Shown here one piece after another: positions 1 to 8,408 of a stretch of 10,748 nucleotides of DNA; the stretch's first letter is position 1; every line of letters begins with the position of its first letter. The position numbers and the translations under genes are program-made. This stretch comes from Gammaproteobacteria bacterium. GTDB taxonomy: Bacteria > Pseudomonadota > Gammaproteobacteria > Chromatiales > Chromatiaceae. The stretch lies in NCBI GenBank assembly GCA_024277555.1, contig JAJRUY010000083.1, positions 1-10,748 on the forward strand, in the 5' to 3' direction. The notes under the pieces were generated by a model, which worked only from the letters and a program-made list of their open reading frames with translations, was not told where the DNA came from and made no database searches.

Positions 1-1287
1 CTGGTCTGCGTTTTTCTCCATGGCGGAAATGACGCCTTCAACATGCTGGTGCCCAGAGACGCTTCCGCCCATGCCTCCTATGCAAACCTGCGCGGTAATC
101 TAACGATTCCGAGAAACAGCTTGCTGCCCCTGAATGGCATCAACCACGGGTTTCATCCGAACATGCCCAGGCTGCAGGAATACTACAACCAGGGAAAACT
201 GGCGCTGGTCAGCAACGTAGGCAATCTGGTCGAGCCACTGACCAAGCAACAGTATCTCGACTGGGAGCAAAGCGGTGGCAACACCAATATCAAGACGCCA
301 CCGGGCCTGTTTTCCCATAGCGACCAGAGCCACTTCTGGCAGACCAGCTACGGACCCAATACCGCCGGCACTGGAGTGAGCAGTGGCTGGGGCGGCCGCA
401 TGGCGGATGTGCTGGCGGCCAGCAACATTAACCCCTATGTGCCTATCACCATTACCCTGGACGGGCACAGCCCTTGGGAAGAAGCTGTCGCCACCTCACA
501 AATGGGGCTCAATCCCTGGAATGGCATCGAGGAATTCAGGTATCTGGAGCAAGATAACTGGCCGACTTGGGCCAACAGTCGCAATCATGCCTGGGAGCAA
601 CTGCTCGGGCTTTCCAGTACTAGCCAGCATGCCCTGGAAAGGCAGGCCGTAGAAGCCATACAGCGCACCCGCAATCGGGTCAGCGAAGTGCAAGGCGCCC
701 TGGAACGCACCTGGGATACAATCAATAACAAGGACATTTTCCAGACCGGCTACAATGCAGCCAATGATCTGGCGGAACAACTGCGCATGGTGGCGCGCAT
801 GATCTACAATCACGCGCATTTTGGACAAAAACGCCAGATTTTTGCAGTCTCCCTGAACGGCTGGGACACCCACGGCACACAGGCGAGCCAGCACCCGGAC
901 TTGCTGGCTACCCTGGACGAGGCCATGGACAGCTTCTACCGGGTTCTTGCCGAAATGGGGCTGGAGCAGCAGGTCACCACCTTCACCTCTTCCGAATTTG
1001 GCCGCACCCTGGGATCCAATGGTGATGGTACGGATCATGGCTGGGGAACCTACCTTATGGTGATGGGAGATGCGGTTGCCGGCCAGCAGGTCTACGGTGA
1101 TCTGCCTCTGATTGAGCTGGATGGCCCGGATGACATCGGAAATGCCCTGCTGCCCAAGCTGTCCACAGATCAGTATGGCGCCACCCTGGCGCGCTGGTTT
1201 GGAATTACTGATGCCGACCTGGATCTGATCTTCCCCAACCTCGGCAACTTCAACTCCAGGAATATTGGTTTTATGGGGGCGGGCTGA
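1..1287 (+). CDS. DUF1501 family protein, 3' part (open at left edge)
   Basis: The frame is open from base 1 and ends at TGA 1285-1287, giving 428 visible residues. The first ATG at 43 is not the true start: the codons before it read LVCVFLHGGNDAFN, which is the conserved HGGND(G/A)xN segment that lies near the N-terminus of DUF1501 proteins, after a Tat-type signal. The signal must therefore lie outside the window. Other family marks are W-DTHG around residue 289, SSEFGRT around 332 and GTDHGWG around 345. The family is related to the alkaline phosphatase/sulfatase fold, and these D, H and E residues resemble its metal-binding sites. The reaction is unknown. Members are usually exported and often follow a DUF1800 gene, which would lie to the left and cannot be seen. 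The gene is convergent with the bcs operon and shows no obvious functional link to it. Family assignment is firm; function is not. Confidence 0.9.
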   Translation: MVCVFLHGGNDAFNMLVPRDASAHASYANLRGNLTIPRNSLLPLNGINHGFHPNMPRLQEYYNQGKLALVSNVGNLVEPLTKQQYLDWEQSGGNTNIKTPPGLFSHSDQSHFWQTSYGPNTAGTGVSSGWGGRMADVLAASNINPYVPITITLDGHSPWEEAVATSQMGLNPWNGIEEFRYLEQDNWPTWANSRNHAWEQLLGLSSTSQHALERQAVEAIQRTRNRVSEVQGALERTWDTINNKDIFQTGYNAANDLAEQLRMVARMIYNHAHFGQKRQIFAVSLNGWDTHGTQASQHPDLLATLDEAMDSFYRVLAEMGLEQQVTTFTSSEFGRTLGSNGDGTDHGWGTYLMVMGDAVAGQQVYGDLPLIELDGPDDIGNALLPKLSTDQYGATLARWFGITDADLDLIFPNLGNFNSRNIGFMGAG

Positions 1288-1297
1288 TAAAAACAAC

Positions 1298-1360
1298 CGT
1301 CATCCCGGGCGGCCAATTGCCCCTGGCTTTCTTGATTCCGGTATGCGCCGGGATGCTTTT
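1298..1360 (+). terminator. Terminator-like stem-loop after the DUF1501 gene
   Basis: Eleven bases after the DUF1501 stop, CATCCCGGGC (1301-1310) can pair with CGCCGGGATG (1346-1355), with one imperfect position and a loop of about 35 bases. The right arm runs into CTTTT. The loop can fold further (GGGC with GCCC near 1307-1322). The place and the T run suit a terminator for the plus-strand gene, but the loop is long. The left arm begins with CGTCATCCCGG, the same motif found twice in the palindromic element about 90 bases downstream, so this may be a decayed copy of the same repeat family that now serves as a terminator. Confidence 0.4.
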
Positions 1361-1379
1361 ATATGACGAGTTTTTTGGC

Positions 1380-1498
1380 TTAAGGGCACCTCGAAAAATC
1401 GTCATTCCGGCGGAAGCCGGAATCCATAACTTGCTGATTTATCTGGATCCCGGCTTTCGCCGGGGTGACGAAAAACGAATTATTCGAGGTCCCCTTAA
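1380..1498. repeat. 119-bp palindromic MITE-like element
   Basis: The left end TTAAGGGCACCTCGAA (1380-1395) is the inverse of the right end TTCGAGGTCCCCTTAA (1483-1498), with one mismatch in 16. Inside lie two further inverted modules: the left one starts CGTCATTCCGGC (from 1400) and the right one ends GCCGGGGTGACG (to 1470). Each module is itself a small hairpin with a 4-base loop (ATTCCGGC/GCCGGAAT around GGAA at 1404-1423; CCCGGC/GCCGGG around TTTC at 1449-1464). There is no coding capacity. TTAA at both tips could be part of the ends or a target duplication. The structure fits a miniature inverted-repeat element built on a dispersed CGTCATTCCGGC-type repeat of the kind scattered through many proteobacterial genomes. 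No transposase is present and the parent family is not identified. Confidence 0.65.
1394..1424 (-). terminator. Possible terminator for the bcs operon within the palindromic element
   Basis: Read on the minus strand about 100 bases after the bcsC stop, the left module forms ATTCCGGC/GCCGGAAT with a 4-base loop. It is followed, after a short spacer (GACG), by ATTTTT. This is the only hairpin followed by a T run downstream of bcsC, so the repeat may double as the operon terminator. The gap between stem and T run makes it weaker than a classical intrinsic terminator. Confidence 0.35.
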
Positions 1499-1523
1499 AT
1501 AAGTGCTATTGGGGCTGGGCCAG

Positions 1524-4500
1524 TTAAAAATCAGAGTAAGGCATGGTCGGGTGTGGATACAGCGGCATGGGATTCAGGCGGGGGCGGGCACTGTAGCGGA
1601 AATAGAGCAGGAAATGATCTGGCGCATAGGAATCTGCGCGTTCGATCTTTGCTTTGGCGCCCACATGCAGGTAGGGATTGACCCGGTATTCCACTGCTGC
1701 ATTGAAGGCATAGCCGGCGCCGGAGCTGGTGTCGGAATCGTAATACGGCGTGATGCCGGTTATCGTCTCCAGGCGTTCGGCTTCATCCTGAAGCCCGGGG
1801 TCATCCGGAAAGTAGGGGCTGCGGTCGAAGCGGGAAACCGAGTAGGAAATTGAGCTGCGCAACTCCCATGACCAGCGATCCCTGCGTCCAAAAAAACTGA
1901 TCGGCAGTGAAAGCGAAACATAGGACTGAGGGCTGTAATAGCCGCCGTGACCGAGGGTGAATTCTTCGAGATTCTTGTCGAAATGCATGGACATCAGATT
2001 GATGCCGCCCCGCAGCTGGGTATTCTTCTGGTTTAGCCAGCGCCAGTAAACACCACCCAAAGCCCGCAATCGCAAATTGTCTGCAACGCGCTTTCCGCGC
2101 AGGGCGTGGATACCAAAACTGCCCCAGAGTCCGTAGGATCCGCCCTGATCCCAGCTGAGTCCAAGATCGATTCCGGTGGTTACAACGCCCCCCCATGTCT
2201 TGCCGGTTTCTGCATCCTTCATGCCGGCATAACTGAGCAGGGTGCTGGTGACAGGGCGCCGGGAGAGTTCCAGGCTCCAGCCTGCATCCAGCAGATCGCC
2301 ATCGATTTCCACGCCCCCAAGCAGATGGGAAACGGGGAATCCCAGGGGTGAACTGCCCACATCCGCACGCCAGGTGAGACCACGGTATCCGATGGCAAGG
2401 GTGGTGCCTTGCTCCAACTGGGACAGTGGGGAGACTGTGCAATTCTGCAGGCACAGGGCGCCGGTGCCAAAACGGCTTCGGATACCTGACTTGTCCAGAT
2501 TCAACTTGCCGGCATCCAGGCGTACAGGAGCCACATGTGCGAACATTTGCCCTTTGTGCAATGACCACCGGGCTTCCATTGGCAACTCATAGGATTCCAG
2601 GCTGGAAAGACCTTCGGTAGCATTGCGGAATCCCATGTGCAGCCCGGACAGGAACTTGGGGCTTTGCTGTTGCAGCAACCCGGCTACTTCCTGCCGCAGG
2701 CCGGGATCGGCTTCGGTGCGGGACCAGTGCAGCCATTGTTCATCCTCGTCCTGAATGTAGGCAAATGCCGTTTCTTTCGCCACCAGTTCCTGGTAATGCG
2801 CCAATGCCGCAGCATGATTTCCGGTACTGCCATGGAGCTGAGCGGTGCGGTGTATCAACACTGGTTCCGGGCCAATACGGCGCCGTGCGGCTTCCAGCAG
2901 TTCAAGCGCCTGATGGTGTTTGCCGGCGGTCGCCAGCAATTCAGCCTGATCGAGAACCGAGGCGATTTCCAGCTCTTGGCGTCGTTGCCGTTGGGCGGTG
3001 CTTAGTTCCGAATGTTTTGCCAATTGCAGGAGCAGAGGCATAGCCAGCTGTGAAGAGCCGATTGCGCGCCAGGCTGCGGCGATTTCCAGTTGGGCATTTG
3101 CATCTTCGCTGAAGCGTTTCTGCAGTTGTTGCAGCATTTCCCTGGCCCGTGAATGCTCTCCCTGTTCTGCCAATACCAGTGCCTTGCGTATCCGTTGATC
3201 GTGGTGCAGGCGGTTGCGGTAGGCCTGTATATTCGGCGGCAGCTGGTCGGCAGGCAGTTCATCCAGTATCGCCATGGCATCTGTTTCCCTGTCCAGACGG
3301 GAAAGCAGCAGTGCATATGCATAGCGCATTTGTGGATCCTGCGGCGCAAGGCGGAGACCTGCCTCAAACACCTCGACGGCCTGCCGGGCCTCGTTTCCAT
3401 CCAGCAGCAGATCGGTGAGATCGAAGCGCAGCCAGGGGTTCTCCGGATCGAGATCAATTGCCCGCCGCAGGGCGGTGATCGCCGCCTCTGGTGCACCGTT
3501 CTCATTGAGCTGATCCGCCTGTTCTCGAAGCAAAGAAGCCCGCAATGCAGCGTAGGAGTTGCCCAATGCCTGTTGCTGGGCGGGGTTGAGGCTATCGAGC
3601 AGTGTGGATGCATCGTCCAGACGCTGGTTGTCGGCATAAAGATTCACCAGCCCACGCAGCGCCGTGCTGCTTTGCGGGTCAATGGCCAATGCCTGCCGAT
3701 AAAGCTGTTCTGCTTCTTTCCATTGTGACTGGATCTGGGCGAGCAGGGCGATACCATATGCTTCCTGGCCATCGATGGCGACAGCCTTGCGTAATATTGT
3801 ATTTGCCCGGTCTAAATCATCTCTTTGCATTGCTGACTTCGCCTGTTTGATCAACCCCCAGTAGTTTGCGGCCTGCAACAGGGAGCGCCATTTTCCGGCA
3901 TTGTCCGGTTCCAGTGCGAGCGCCCGCTGGAACCAGGAGACGGCTTCGCGGTAACGGGCCTGTTTCAGCCGCAACCTCCCCATGGCGCCAACCGGCAGCA
4001 CTTCCCCGGGCCATTTCTTTGCTGCAGACTTCAGCAGTGGGGTGGCAGCGTCAAGATCTCCTTTCTCCAGGAACGCAATGCCGCGCAATAGGCCGGCATG
4101 CACTGGATCACGGTCTCGTTGCTTCTTGGCAATGGCTGCAGATTCGATTTCCCGGATTCGCTGCGCCACGCCGCTGTCTTTTGGATCCTGCTCGAGGTAT
4201 TGCCGTAGCGCCTGCAGGGATTCATGCTCTGCCTTCAACGCCAGAACAGCGTTGCGCCAGGCTGACCGGGCTTCACGGCGGAGAGGGGAATACTGGCTGA
4301 GTTCGATAAAAGTTTCGATACTTTCCGGTGGCGAAGGATCTTTCCTGGCCAACTGCCGGGCCAGTGCCATCCGGTAGCGCAGGTTGCCGGGATAGGTCTG
4401 CACCAGTGATTCCAGGCCTTGTATTGCTTCTTCCTGATGCGTGGCCTGCCATCCCAGAAGTTTCCAGTATTCCAGCGCCAGCGGGGAGGGCAGCGGGGTT

Positions 4501-4925
4501 CCCGCGAACAGCTTGCGAAAAATCTGCAGCGCTTCTTTCGACTTGCCCAGGCGCGCCGCCAGCCGCGCCTCCCGAAGCTGTGTTCTTCCCGGGCCGGTGA
4601 TTTCCAGCATTTGTTCCAAAGCCCTGGTTTGGGGCGCTTCGGGATGCTGTTGCTGCAGTTGCTGGAGCAGCTCCTCGGCTGCGGTGCGCCTGTCCAGATC
4701 AAGTGCCAGATATGCCTGTAGTGCCAGGCCGTCAGGATCGTTTGGTGCGGTGCGTAGCGCTTTTTTCAGGGCCTGTCCGGCAAGATCATTGCGCCCGAGG
4801 GAGCGCCAGAATTGGACACGCTCCAGCAATGCGATGGAAATTCCGCTGTCGCCAAAGCAGGGGGCAGCCCCGCCAAGCAGTGCTGCAAGCAGCAGTATCA
4901 GGAGTGATTGGTGTTTTCCGTACAT
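1524..4925 (-). CDS. bcsC: Cellulose synthase outer-membrane export subunit BcsC
   Basis: BcsC carries the glucan from the periplasm through the outer membrane. The protein has 1133 residues (the E. coli protein has about 1157). Its order is a signal peptide (MYGKHQSLLILLLAALLGG, cleavage probably near residue 25), a long run of TPR helices (about 30-750, with units such as AVSWFQRALALEPDN and AITALRRAIDLDPENP), and a C-terminal beta-barrel domain from about residue 755. The barrel ends in Phe, as expected for BAM-dependent insertion. I chose ATG 4925 because the signal peptide starts cleanly there and GGAA lies about 7 bases upstream. ATG 4937 (four residues longer) is possible but has no clear ribosome site. 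The start overlaps the end of bcsZ by 28 bases, so translation is probably coupled. The stop is TAA. The reading frame is intact, with no sign of decay. Confidence 0.93.
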   Translation of the reverse strand: MYGKHQSLLILLLAALLGGAAPCFGDSGISIALLERVQFWRSLGRNDLAGQALKKALRTAPNDPDGLALQAYLALDLDRRTAAEELLQQLQQQHPEAPQTRALEQMLEITGPGRTQLREARLAARLGKSKEALQIFRKLFAGTPLPSPLALEYWKLLGWQATHQEEAIQGLESLVQTYPGNLRYRMALARQLARKDPSPPESIETFIELSQYSPLRREARSAWRNAVLALKAEHESLQALRQYLEQDPKDSGVAQRIREIESAAIAKKQRDRDPVHAGLLRGIAFLEKGDLDAATPLLKSAAKKWPGEVLPVGAMGRLRLKQARYREAVSWFQRALALEPDNAGKWRSLLQAANYWGLIKQAKSAMQRDDLDRANTILRKAVAIDGQEAYGIALLAQIQSQWKEAEQLYRQALAIDPQSSTALRGLVNLYADNQRLDDASTLLDSLNPAQQQALGNSYAALRASLLREQADQLNENGAPEAAITALRRAIDLDPENPWLRFDLTDLLLDGNEARQAVEVFEAGLRLAPQDPQMRYAYALLLSRLDRETDAMAILDELPADQLPPNIQAYRNRLHHDQRIRKALVLAEQGEHSRAREMLQQLQKRFSEDANAQLEIAAAWRAIGSSQLAMPLLLQLAKHSELSTAQRQRRQELEIASVLDQAELLATAGKHHQALELLEAARRRIGPEPVLIHRTAQLHGSTGNHAAALAHYQELVAKETAFAYIQDEDEQWLHWSRTEADPGLRQEVAGLLQQQSPKFLSGLHMGFRNATEGLSSLESYELPMEARWSLHKGQMFAHVAPVRLDAGKLNLDKSGIRSRFGTGALCLQNCTVSPLSQLEQGTTLAIGYRGLTWRADVGSSPLGFPVSHLLGGVEIDGDLLDAGWSLELSRRPVTSTLLSYAGMKDAETGKTWGGVVTTGIDLGLSWDQGGSYGLWGSFGIHALRGKRVADNLRLRALGGVYWRWLNQKNTQLRGGINLMSMHFDKNLEEFTLGHGGYYSPQSYVSLSLPISFFGRRDRWSWELRSSISYSVSRFDRSPYFPDDPGLQDEAERLETITGITPYYDSDTSSGAGYAFNAAVEYRVNPYLHVGAKAKIERADSYAPDHFLLYFRYSARPRLNPMPLYPHPTMPYSDF

Positions 4926-6043
4926 GGTGATTTCCATCGGGGTTGTAACTTGCCATCGTGACCAAACCGGTAGCGCCCTTCCATCCAGCCCAGGGCAAAC
5001 AGAGCCAGAACCTGATCATAGTAATGATCCGGATGCCGCAGAATCTGCTGTGCCTGACCTTGCAGCAGCGCAAGTTCCCGGGGGCGTTTCAGTGCATTCA
5101 GCAGTGGCATCAAAGCAGCGGAAAAGCCTGGTGATCCACGGTCGGTGGATTGGCCGGTCTGGGTGTTGACGCTCCGGGGCGGAGCGCCCAGTTGTTTCAC
5201 CCGTTCCGCCATGGGCTGCATGAGTTTCAGTAGTGGCAGCCGCAAGGGGTCGTCCGGTGAGAGCATGCCAATCCACAAATAGGTGCGAATGGCGCCATAG
5301 CTGCCAACTGCGCCATGTGCCTCATCGGGAAGAAAGCCAAGCTGTGCGTCGTAGATGATCCAGTCCGGAATGAAACCGCGACCACTGGCCTGCAGCATGG
5401 AAACTGTGCTTTCCAGCATTTCCTGCCAGCCTGTGCCTGGTTGCAATTCTTCCATCCGCCGGAGCAGCTGTGGTGGCAGATAGCTGGGGTTGAGGCGCCA
5501 GCGGCCTGGCTGCAGGGAAAACCCCTGTTTTCCGGGAAGCAACATCAGTCCCAGACCGGGCAGGTGAGCACTTTCCTCTTTCAGGATGCGCCCGGCCAGG
5601 GATTTGGCCATGCTGGTCAGGCGCGGCCTGTGCCAGAGGCGCCCGGCTTCCGCCAGGCTGTATGCAATCCAGAGATCTGCATCGCTGGCGCTGTTGGCAT
5701 CAATAACCCCCCAACTGCTGTCCTCCTTGCGCCCCCATTGCCAGGAAGGCAAGTGGGCTTCGAGGCTGCCCTGTGCAAGGTTGTGCTCGGTCCAGTGCAG
5801 CAGTTGGTTAAAACGCTTCTGGTCGTTGTCTACCAGTGCCATGAACATTGCGTAGGACTGGCCTTCGGAGGTGCTGTGCTGTGCTGAAGTGTGGAAATCG
5901 ATCACCCTGCCATCCTTGCTGACCAGATGATGCTGGAAACTTTGCCACAGAGGCCAGGGTAGACAGCTTGCGGCATTGGCGGGAGTTGTCCAGGCTATTA
6001 TTACTAGAAACAACAGGGAATATCCCGGCGCCAGGCGCATCAT
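4898..6043 (-). CDS. bcsZ: GH8 endoglucanase BcsZ with the catalytic-base position changed to Gly
   Basis: BcsZ is the periplasmic endo-beta-1,4-glucanase of cellulose operons, and it normally trims glucan and affects fibre yield. The protein has 381 residues. A signal peptide (MRLAPGYSLLFLVIIAW, cleavage probably after ANA, about residue 24) precedes the GH8 domain. The family signature is present: ASDADLWIAYSLAEAGRLW from residue 119. The acid Glu60 in STSEGQSYAM matches E. coli Glu55. The expected base, Asp243 in E. coli SYDAIRVY, is Gly250 here (SYGAIRTY; codon GGC, plus-strand 5294-5296). The spacing from the preceding PDW is identical, so the alignment is firm, and the enzyme may be inactive. 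I chose ATG 6043 because GGAG lies 8 bases upstream and the signal peptide begins there; the open frame up to GTG 6097 looks untranslated. The stop TGA lies inside bcsC. Confidence 0.92.
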   Translation of the reverse strand: MMRLAPGYSLLFLVIIAWTTPANAASCLPWPLWQSFQHHLVSKDGRVIDFHTSAQHSTSEGQSYAMFMALVDNDQKRFNQLLHWTEHNLAQGSLEAHLPSWQWGRKEDSSWGVIDANSASDADLWIAYSLAEAGRLWHRPRLTSMAKSLAGRILKEESAHLPGLGLMLLPGKQGFSLQPGRWRLNPSYLPPQLLRRMEELQPGTGWQEMLESTVSMLQASGRGFIPDWIIYDAQLGFLPDEAHGAVGSYGAIRTYLWIGMLSPDDPLRLPLLKLMQPMAERVKQLGAPPRSVNTQTGQSTDRGSPGFSAALMPLLNALKRPRELALLQGQAQQILRHPDHYYDQVLALFALGWMEGRYRFGHDGKLQPRWKSPCTENTNHS

Positions 6044-6128
6044 CCCGAAATCTCCGGTTGACCACCACCCAATAACATTGCGCCATCGCAGATGCACATC
6101 TCACCCCGTCCGGTTGAGGGTGCTGGCA
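6044..6128 (-). other. bcsB-bcsZ intergenic leader with the bcsZ ribosome site
   Basis: This is the only real gap inside the operon (85 bases). It holds the bcsZ Shine-Dalgarno GGAG (plus-strand 6052-6055), 8 bases before ATG 6043. A second ATG follows directly at 6040. A 9-base direct repeat (plus-strand TCCGGTTGA at 6053-6061 and 6109-6117) spans the gap. I see no convincing promoter or terminator, so bcsZ is probably read from the bcsA-bcsB transcript. Confidence 0.5.
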
Positions 6129-8408
6129 TCATGAGTTCCCTTCTCCAACTTCCATGCGTCGCCGGGCCACGCCCTTGAGGGTGCGCCACAGGGCAAATGC
6201 CAGGATCAGGGTTGCCCCGGCAGTAAGGAAAATCAGCAATATTGGATGACGTGAAAAAAAGAAGCGGATCCGGCTCCATAGAGATAGATCGCCAACATAA
6301 TAGGTTTTTCCTACCAATGTGCTGCCACTGCTGGCTACCTTTCCATTGCGGACAAAAACCACGCTGCCATGCATTGCCGATACCGCATCCGGGTTCTCCA
6401 GCGCATTCAGCAGTGAGGACAGGTTGCCGGGGATGTTCGACATGAAGGCCACAACGCTACGACCGTCTGTAGTCGGGGATTCAAAGGCCACAATTGCAGC
6501 CAGTGGCCCGTTGGCATTGGTAGTGACTCGCGTGGCCGGGGATGAATCCGGAGCGGCGCCGAAGCCAAACCAGTCATATCCCGGGTTTACTGCCAATGTG
6601 GGGCTGGCGATGGTTCCCAGTTCGTCCAGTCCGGATGCGGGATCCACTTTCCATTGTGCCATCAGGGGGCGGGCTGCACGGCTGCCGATGATCAGCACCT
6701 CCCGATCCTGCAGTTTTTCTGTCGCTGCTGGCGGTACCACCTGCAGCCTGGTGGCGGGATAGCCTGTGGATTCACCCAGGCGGCCGGCCAGTGTCAGCAG
6801 TGTGCTGATTTCCTCGGCTTCAGGTTTTTCAGCGATGACTGCCACAGTCTCTGACTGGTCGGCCAGACGGGTGAAGGGATAACCGGAATTGGCAAAGAAA
6901 CGCAGATTGGGTAGCGCGGTATAGTGGGGGAAACCGCGGAGATCAATATGGGAGTCATCATCAATGGCGGCTTGCATGTTGTCCAGGTTGTAACTGCTGC
7001 AGCCACTGTCCTGATGGAGGCCAAAGGAATACTGAAACTGCAACTGATTGCGATGGCGCATGCCGAACGAGGGCAACAGTATTTCATTGGCATTGCTCAA
7101 CAGCTCGCCAAACAAGGGGATGGCAACCCCTTCCTTGCGTCCTCCCTGGCCGCTATCCGCCAGATTGAAGGCGGTGAGGAACTGGTCGTTGAGTTTCACG
7201 GTAAGACGTGATTCGTCTTCTTTCAACGGTGCGGAATAGCGGTATTTCAATTGCAGCGGGATGCCGGCGCTGTGCCAGGTAAACAGGTCATCCGGTATGC
7301 GTAAATTGAGATTGATGGTGCCTGGCTGGCGTCCGGCAACCTGTAGCTCCTGGCGGTTCTCGATCAGTTCGCCGAATGTAACGGGGCGATCCAGGCGCAC
7401 CCAGTTGGGGGCATCATATGGCTTGCGCTGCTTCAGCAGTACAGAGTCATGGATTTCTACAGTGGTGCCGGAAAGGGTGGCCTCCCCCAGCACCAACCCA
7501 TGCACCGCCGTGCGCAGGTCTGCTTCATTGCGCCCCATGATCAACAACAGTTTGCCCCAGGAGTTGTTCGGATGCTCGATGAGGGTAAGTGTGGGGCCAG
7601 TTACCGGCGGCTGTTGTTCGAGAAAGTCGGGTTGCATTTCATTGGTAGCGAATACTATGCCATAGCGTTTCGGCAGCTGGTTGATCAGTGCGTCGAAACG
7701 GGCGCCCCGCCAGGCAGCCCGGATGCCAAACCAGGAAGCAAGCTCTGCCGCCGCCGCCAGGGTCTCGTGACCTGCTCCGTCGGCAAATACGAAAGGAAGG
7801 GACAGTCGGTGCAGGTTTCTCGGGTCGAAGAAAGGCTCGGGAAAATCGGCAAGGCTCAATGTCTGTTTTACGGGTTGAACCTCGAGCACCAATTCACTCT
7901 GGTTGCTGATGCGCGCCCACAGGCTGGAGTGGAAGGGATCTTCACACTCGGCCTGGTAATGTCCCACCATCTCGAATCTCAGGCGATTGAAATCGGTGAG
8001 AAAGCGTGGATCCAGAGTAACTTCCCTGGTCGTCGGTTGCCCCGCCTCTTCCTGTGGCAGGGGCAGGATTGCCAGCACCTCGTCGTTGAGCAGCACCTTG
8101 ATGTGTGAAAGATGCGGCAGCAGGGATGGTGAGTAGGTGTAGGTAATCCGTGCCCGGGCCGCAGTAACCAGCTCATCGCCATGTACACCGAAAGAAAGCG
8201 CCATGCTGCCACCGGAGCCACTCAGGGTCAGGGGATAGTTGGCGCCGAGCTCCTCGAAGGTATAACTGCGTTGTGTAGCCGGAAAATTCTGCTGGTTTGC
8301 CGGTAAGTTTTGCTGCCCGGTGTCCATTGGCGTTGCCCCGGCAGGCGGCTGCAAACTCCACAGGCAGAAAAACAAGGTGAAAAATGAGGGGGATAGTCCT
8401 GTTTTCAT
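6129..8408 (-). CDS. bcsB: Cellulose synthase periplasmic regulatory subunit BcsB
   Basis: BcsB is anchored in the inner membrane, contacts BcsA and leads the growing glucan through the periplasm with its carbohydrate-binding and flavodoxin-like domains. The protein has 759 residues (E. coli about 779). An N-terminal signal peptide (about residues 1-25, ending PPAGA) is followed by a short linker with the repeat QQNLPA/QQNFPA. Family motifs include CEDPFHSSLW at 155-164, a Cys in SGCSSY near 467, and the segment AIDDDSHIDLRG with PHYTALPNLRFFA after it. A membrane helix (721-741) follows an amphipathic stretch (LWSRIRFFF), and a basic tail ends the protein. This anchor, together with the C-terminal region of BcsA, forms the membrane complex in known structures. 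The ATG overlaps the bcsA stop (ATGA), and GGAG lies 5 bases upstream, so the start is well supported. The frame is intact. Confidence 0.95.
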   Translation of the reverse strand: MKTGLSPSFFTLFFCLWSLQPPAGATPMDTGQQNLPANQQNFPATQRSYTFEELGANYPLTLSGSGGSMALSFGVHGDELVTAARARITYTYSPSLLPHLSHIKVLLNDEVLAILPLPQEEAGQPTTREVTLDPRFLTDFNRLRFEMVGHYQAECEDPFHSSLWARISNQSELVLEVQPVKQTLSLADFPEPFFDPRNLHRLSLPFVFADGAGHETLAAAAELASWFGIRAAWRGARFDALINQLPKRYGIVFATNEMQPDFLEQQPPVTGPTLTLIEHPNNSWGKLLLIMGRNEADLRTAVHGLVLGEATLSGTTVEIHDSVLLKQRKPYDAPNWVRLDRPVTFGELIENRQELQVAGRQPGTINLNLRIPDDLFTWHSAGIPLQLKYRYSAPLKEDESRLTVKLNDQFLTAFNLADSGQGGRKEGVAIPLFGELLSNANEILLPSFGMRHRNQLQFQYSFGLHQDSGCSSYNLDNMQAAIDDDSHIDLRGFPHYTALPNLRFFANSGYPFTRLADQSETVAVIAEKPEAEEISTLLTLAGRLGESTGYPATRLQVVPPAATEKLQDREVLIIGSRAARPLMAQWKVDPASGLDELGTIASPTLAVNPGYDWFGFGAAPDSSPATRVTTNANGPLAAIVAFESPTTDGRSVVAFMSNIPGNLSSLLNALENPDAVSAMHGSVVFVRNGKVASSGSTLVGKTYYVGDLSLWSRIRFFFSRHPILLIFLTAGATLILAFALWRTLKGVARRRMEVGEGNS

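Noticed and set aside
496..1296. A 266-codon open frame on the minus strand within the DUF1501 gene
   Set aside because: The plus strand carries clear family motifs throughout. The antisense protein resembles nothing I know.
1380..1498. A CRISPR array
   Set aside because: The repeats are inverted, not direct and regularly spaced, and no cas genes are present.
1317..1853. Small plus-strand open frames in the intergenic gap and over the bcsC end
   Set aside because: The first is formed by the palindromic repeats, and the second runs antisense to the BcsC barrel. Neither has coding character.
6044..6097. An 18-residue N-terminal extension of BcsZ from GTG 6097
   Set aside because: It would bury the signal peptide. 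ATG 6043 has a well-placed GGAG. The MHLRW shared with the GTG 10720 region of bcsA looks like chance.
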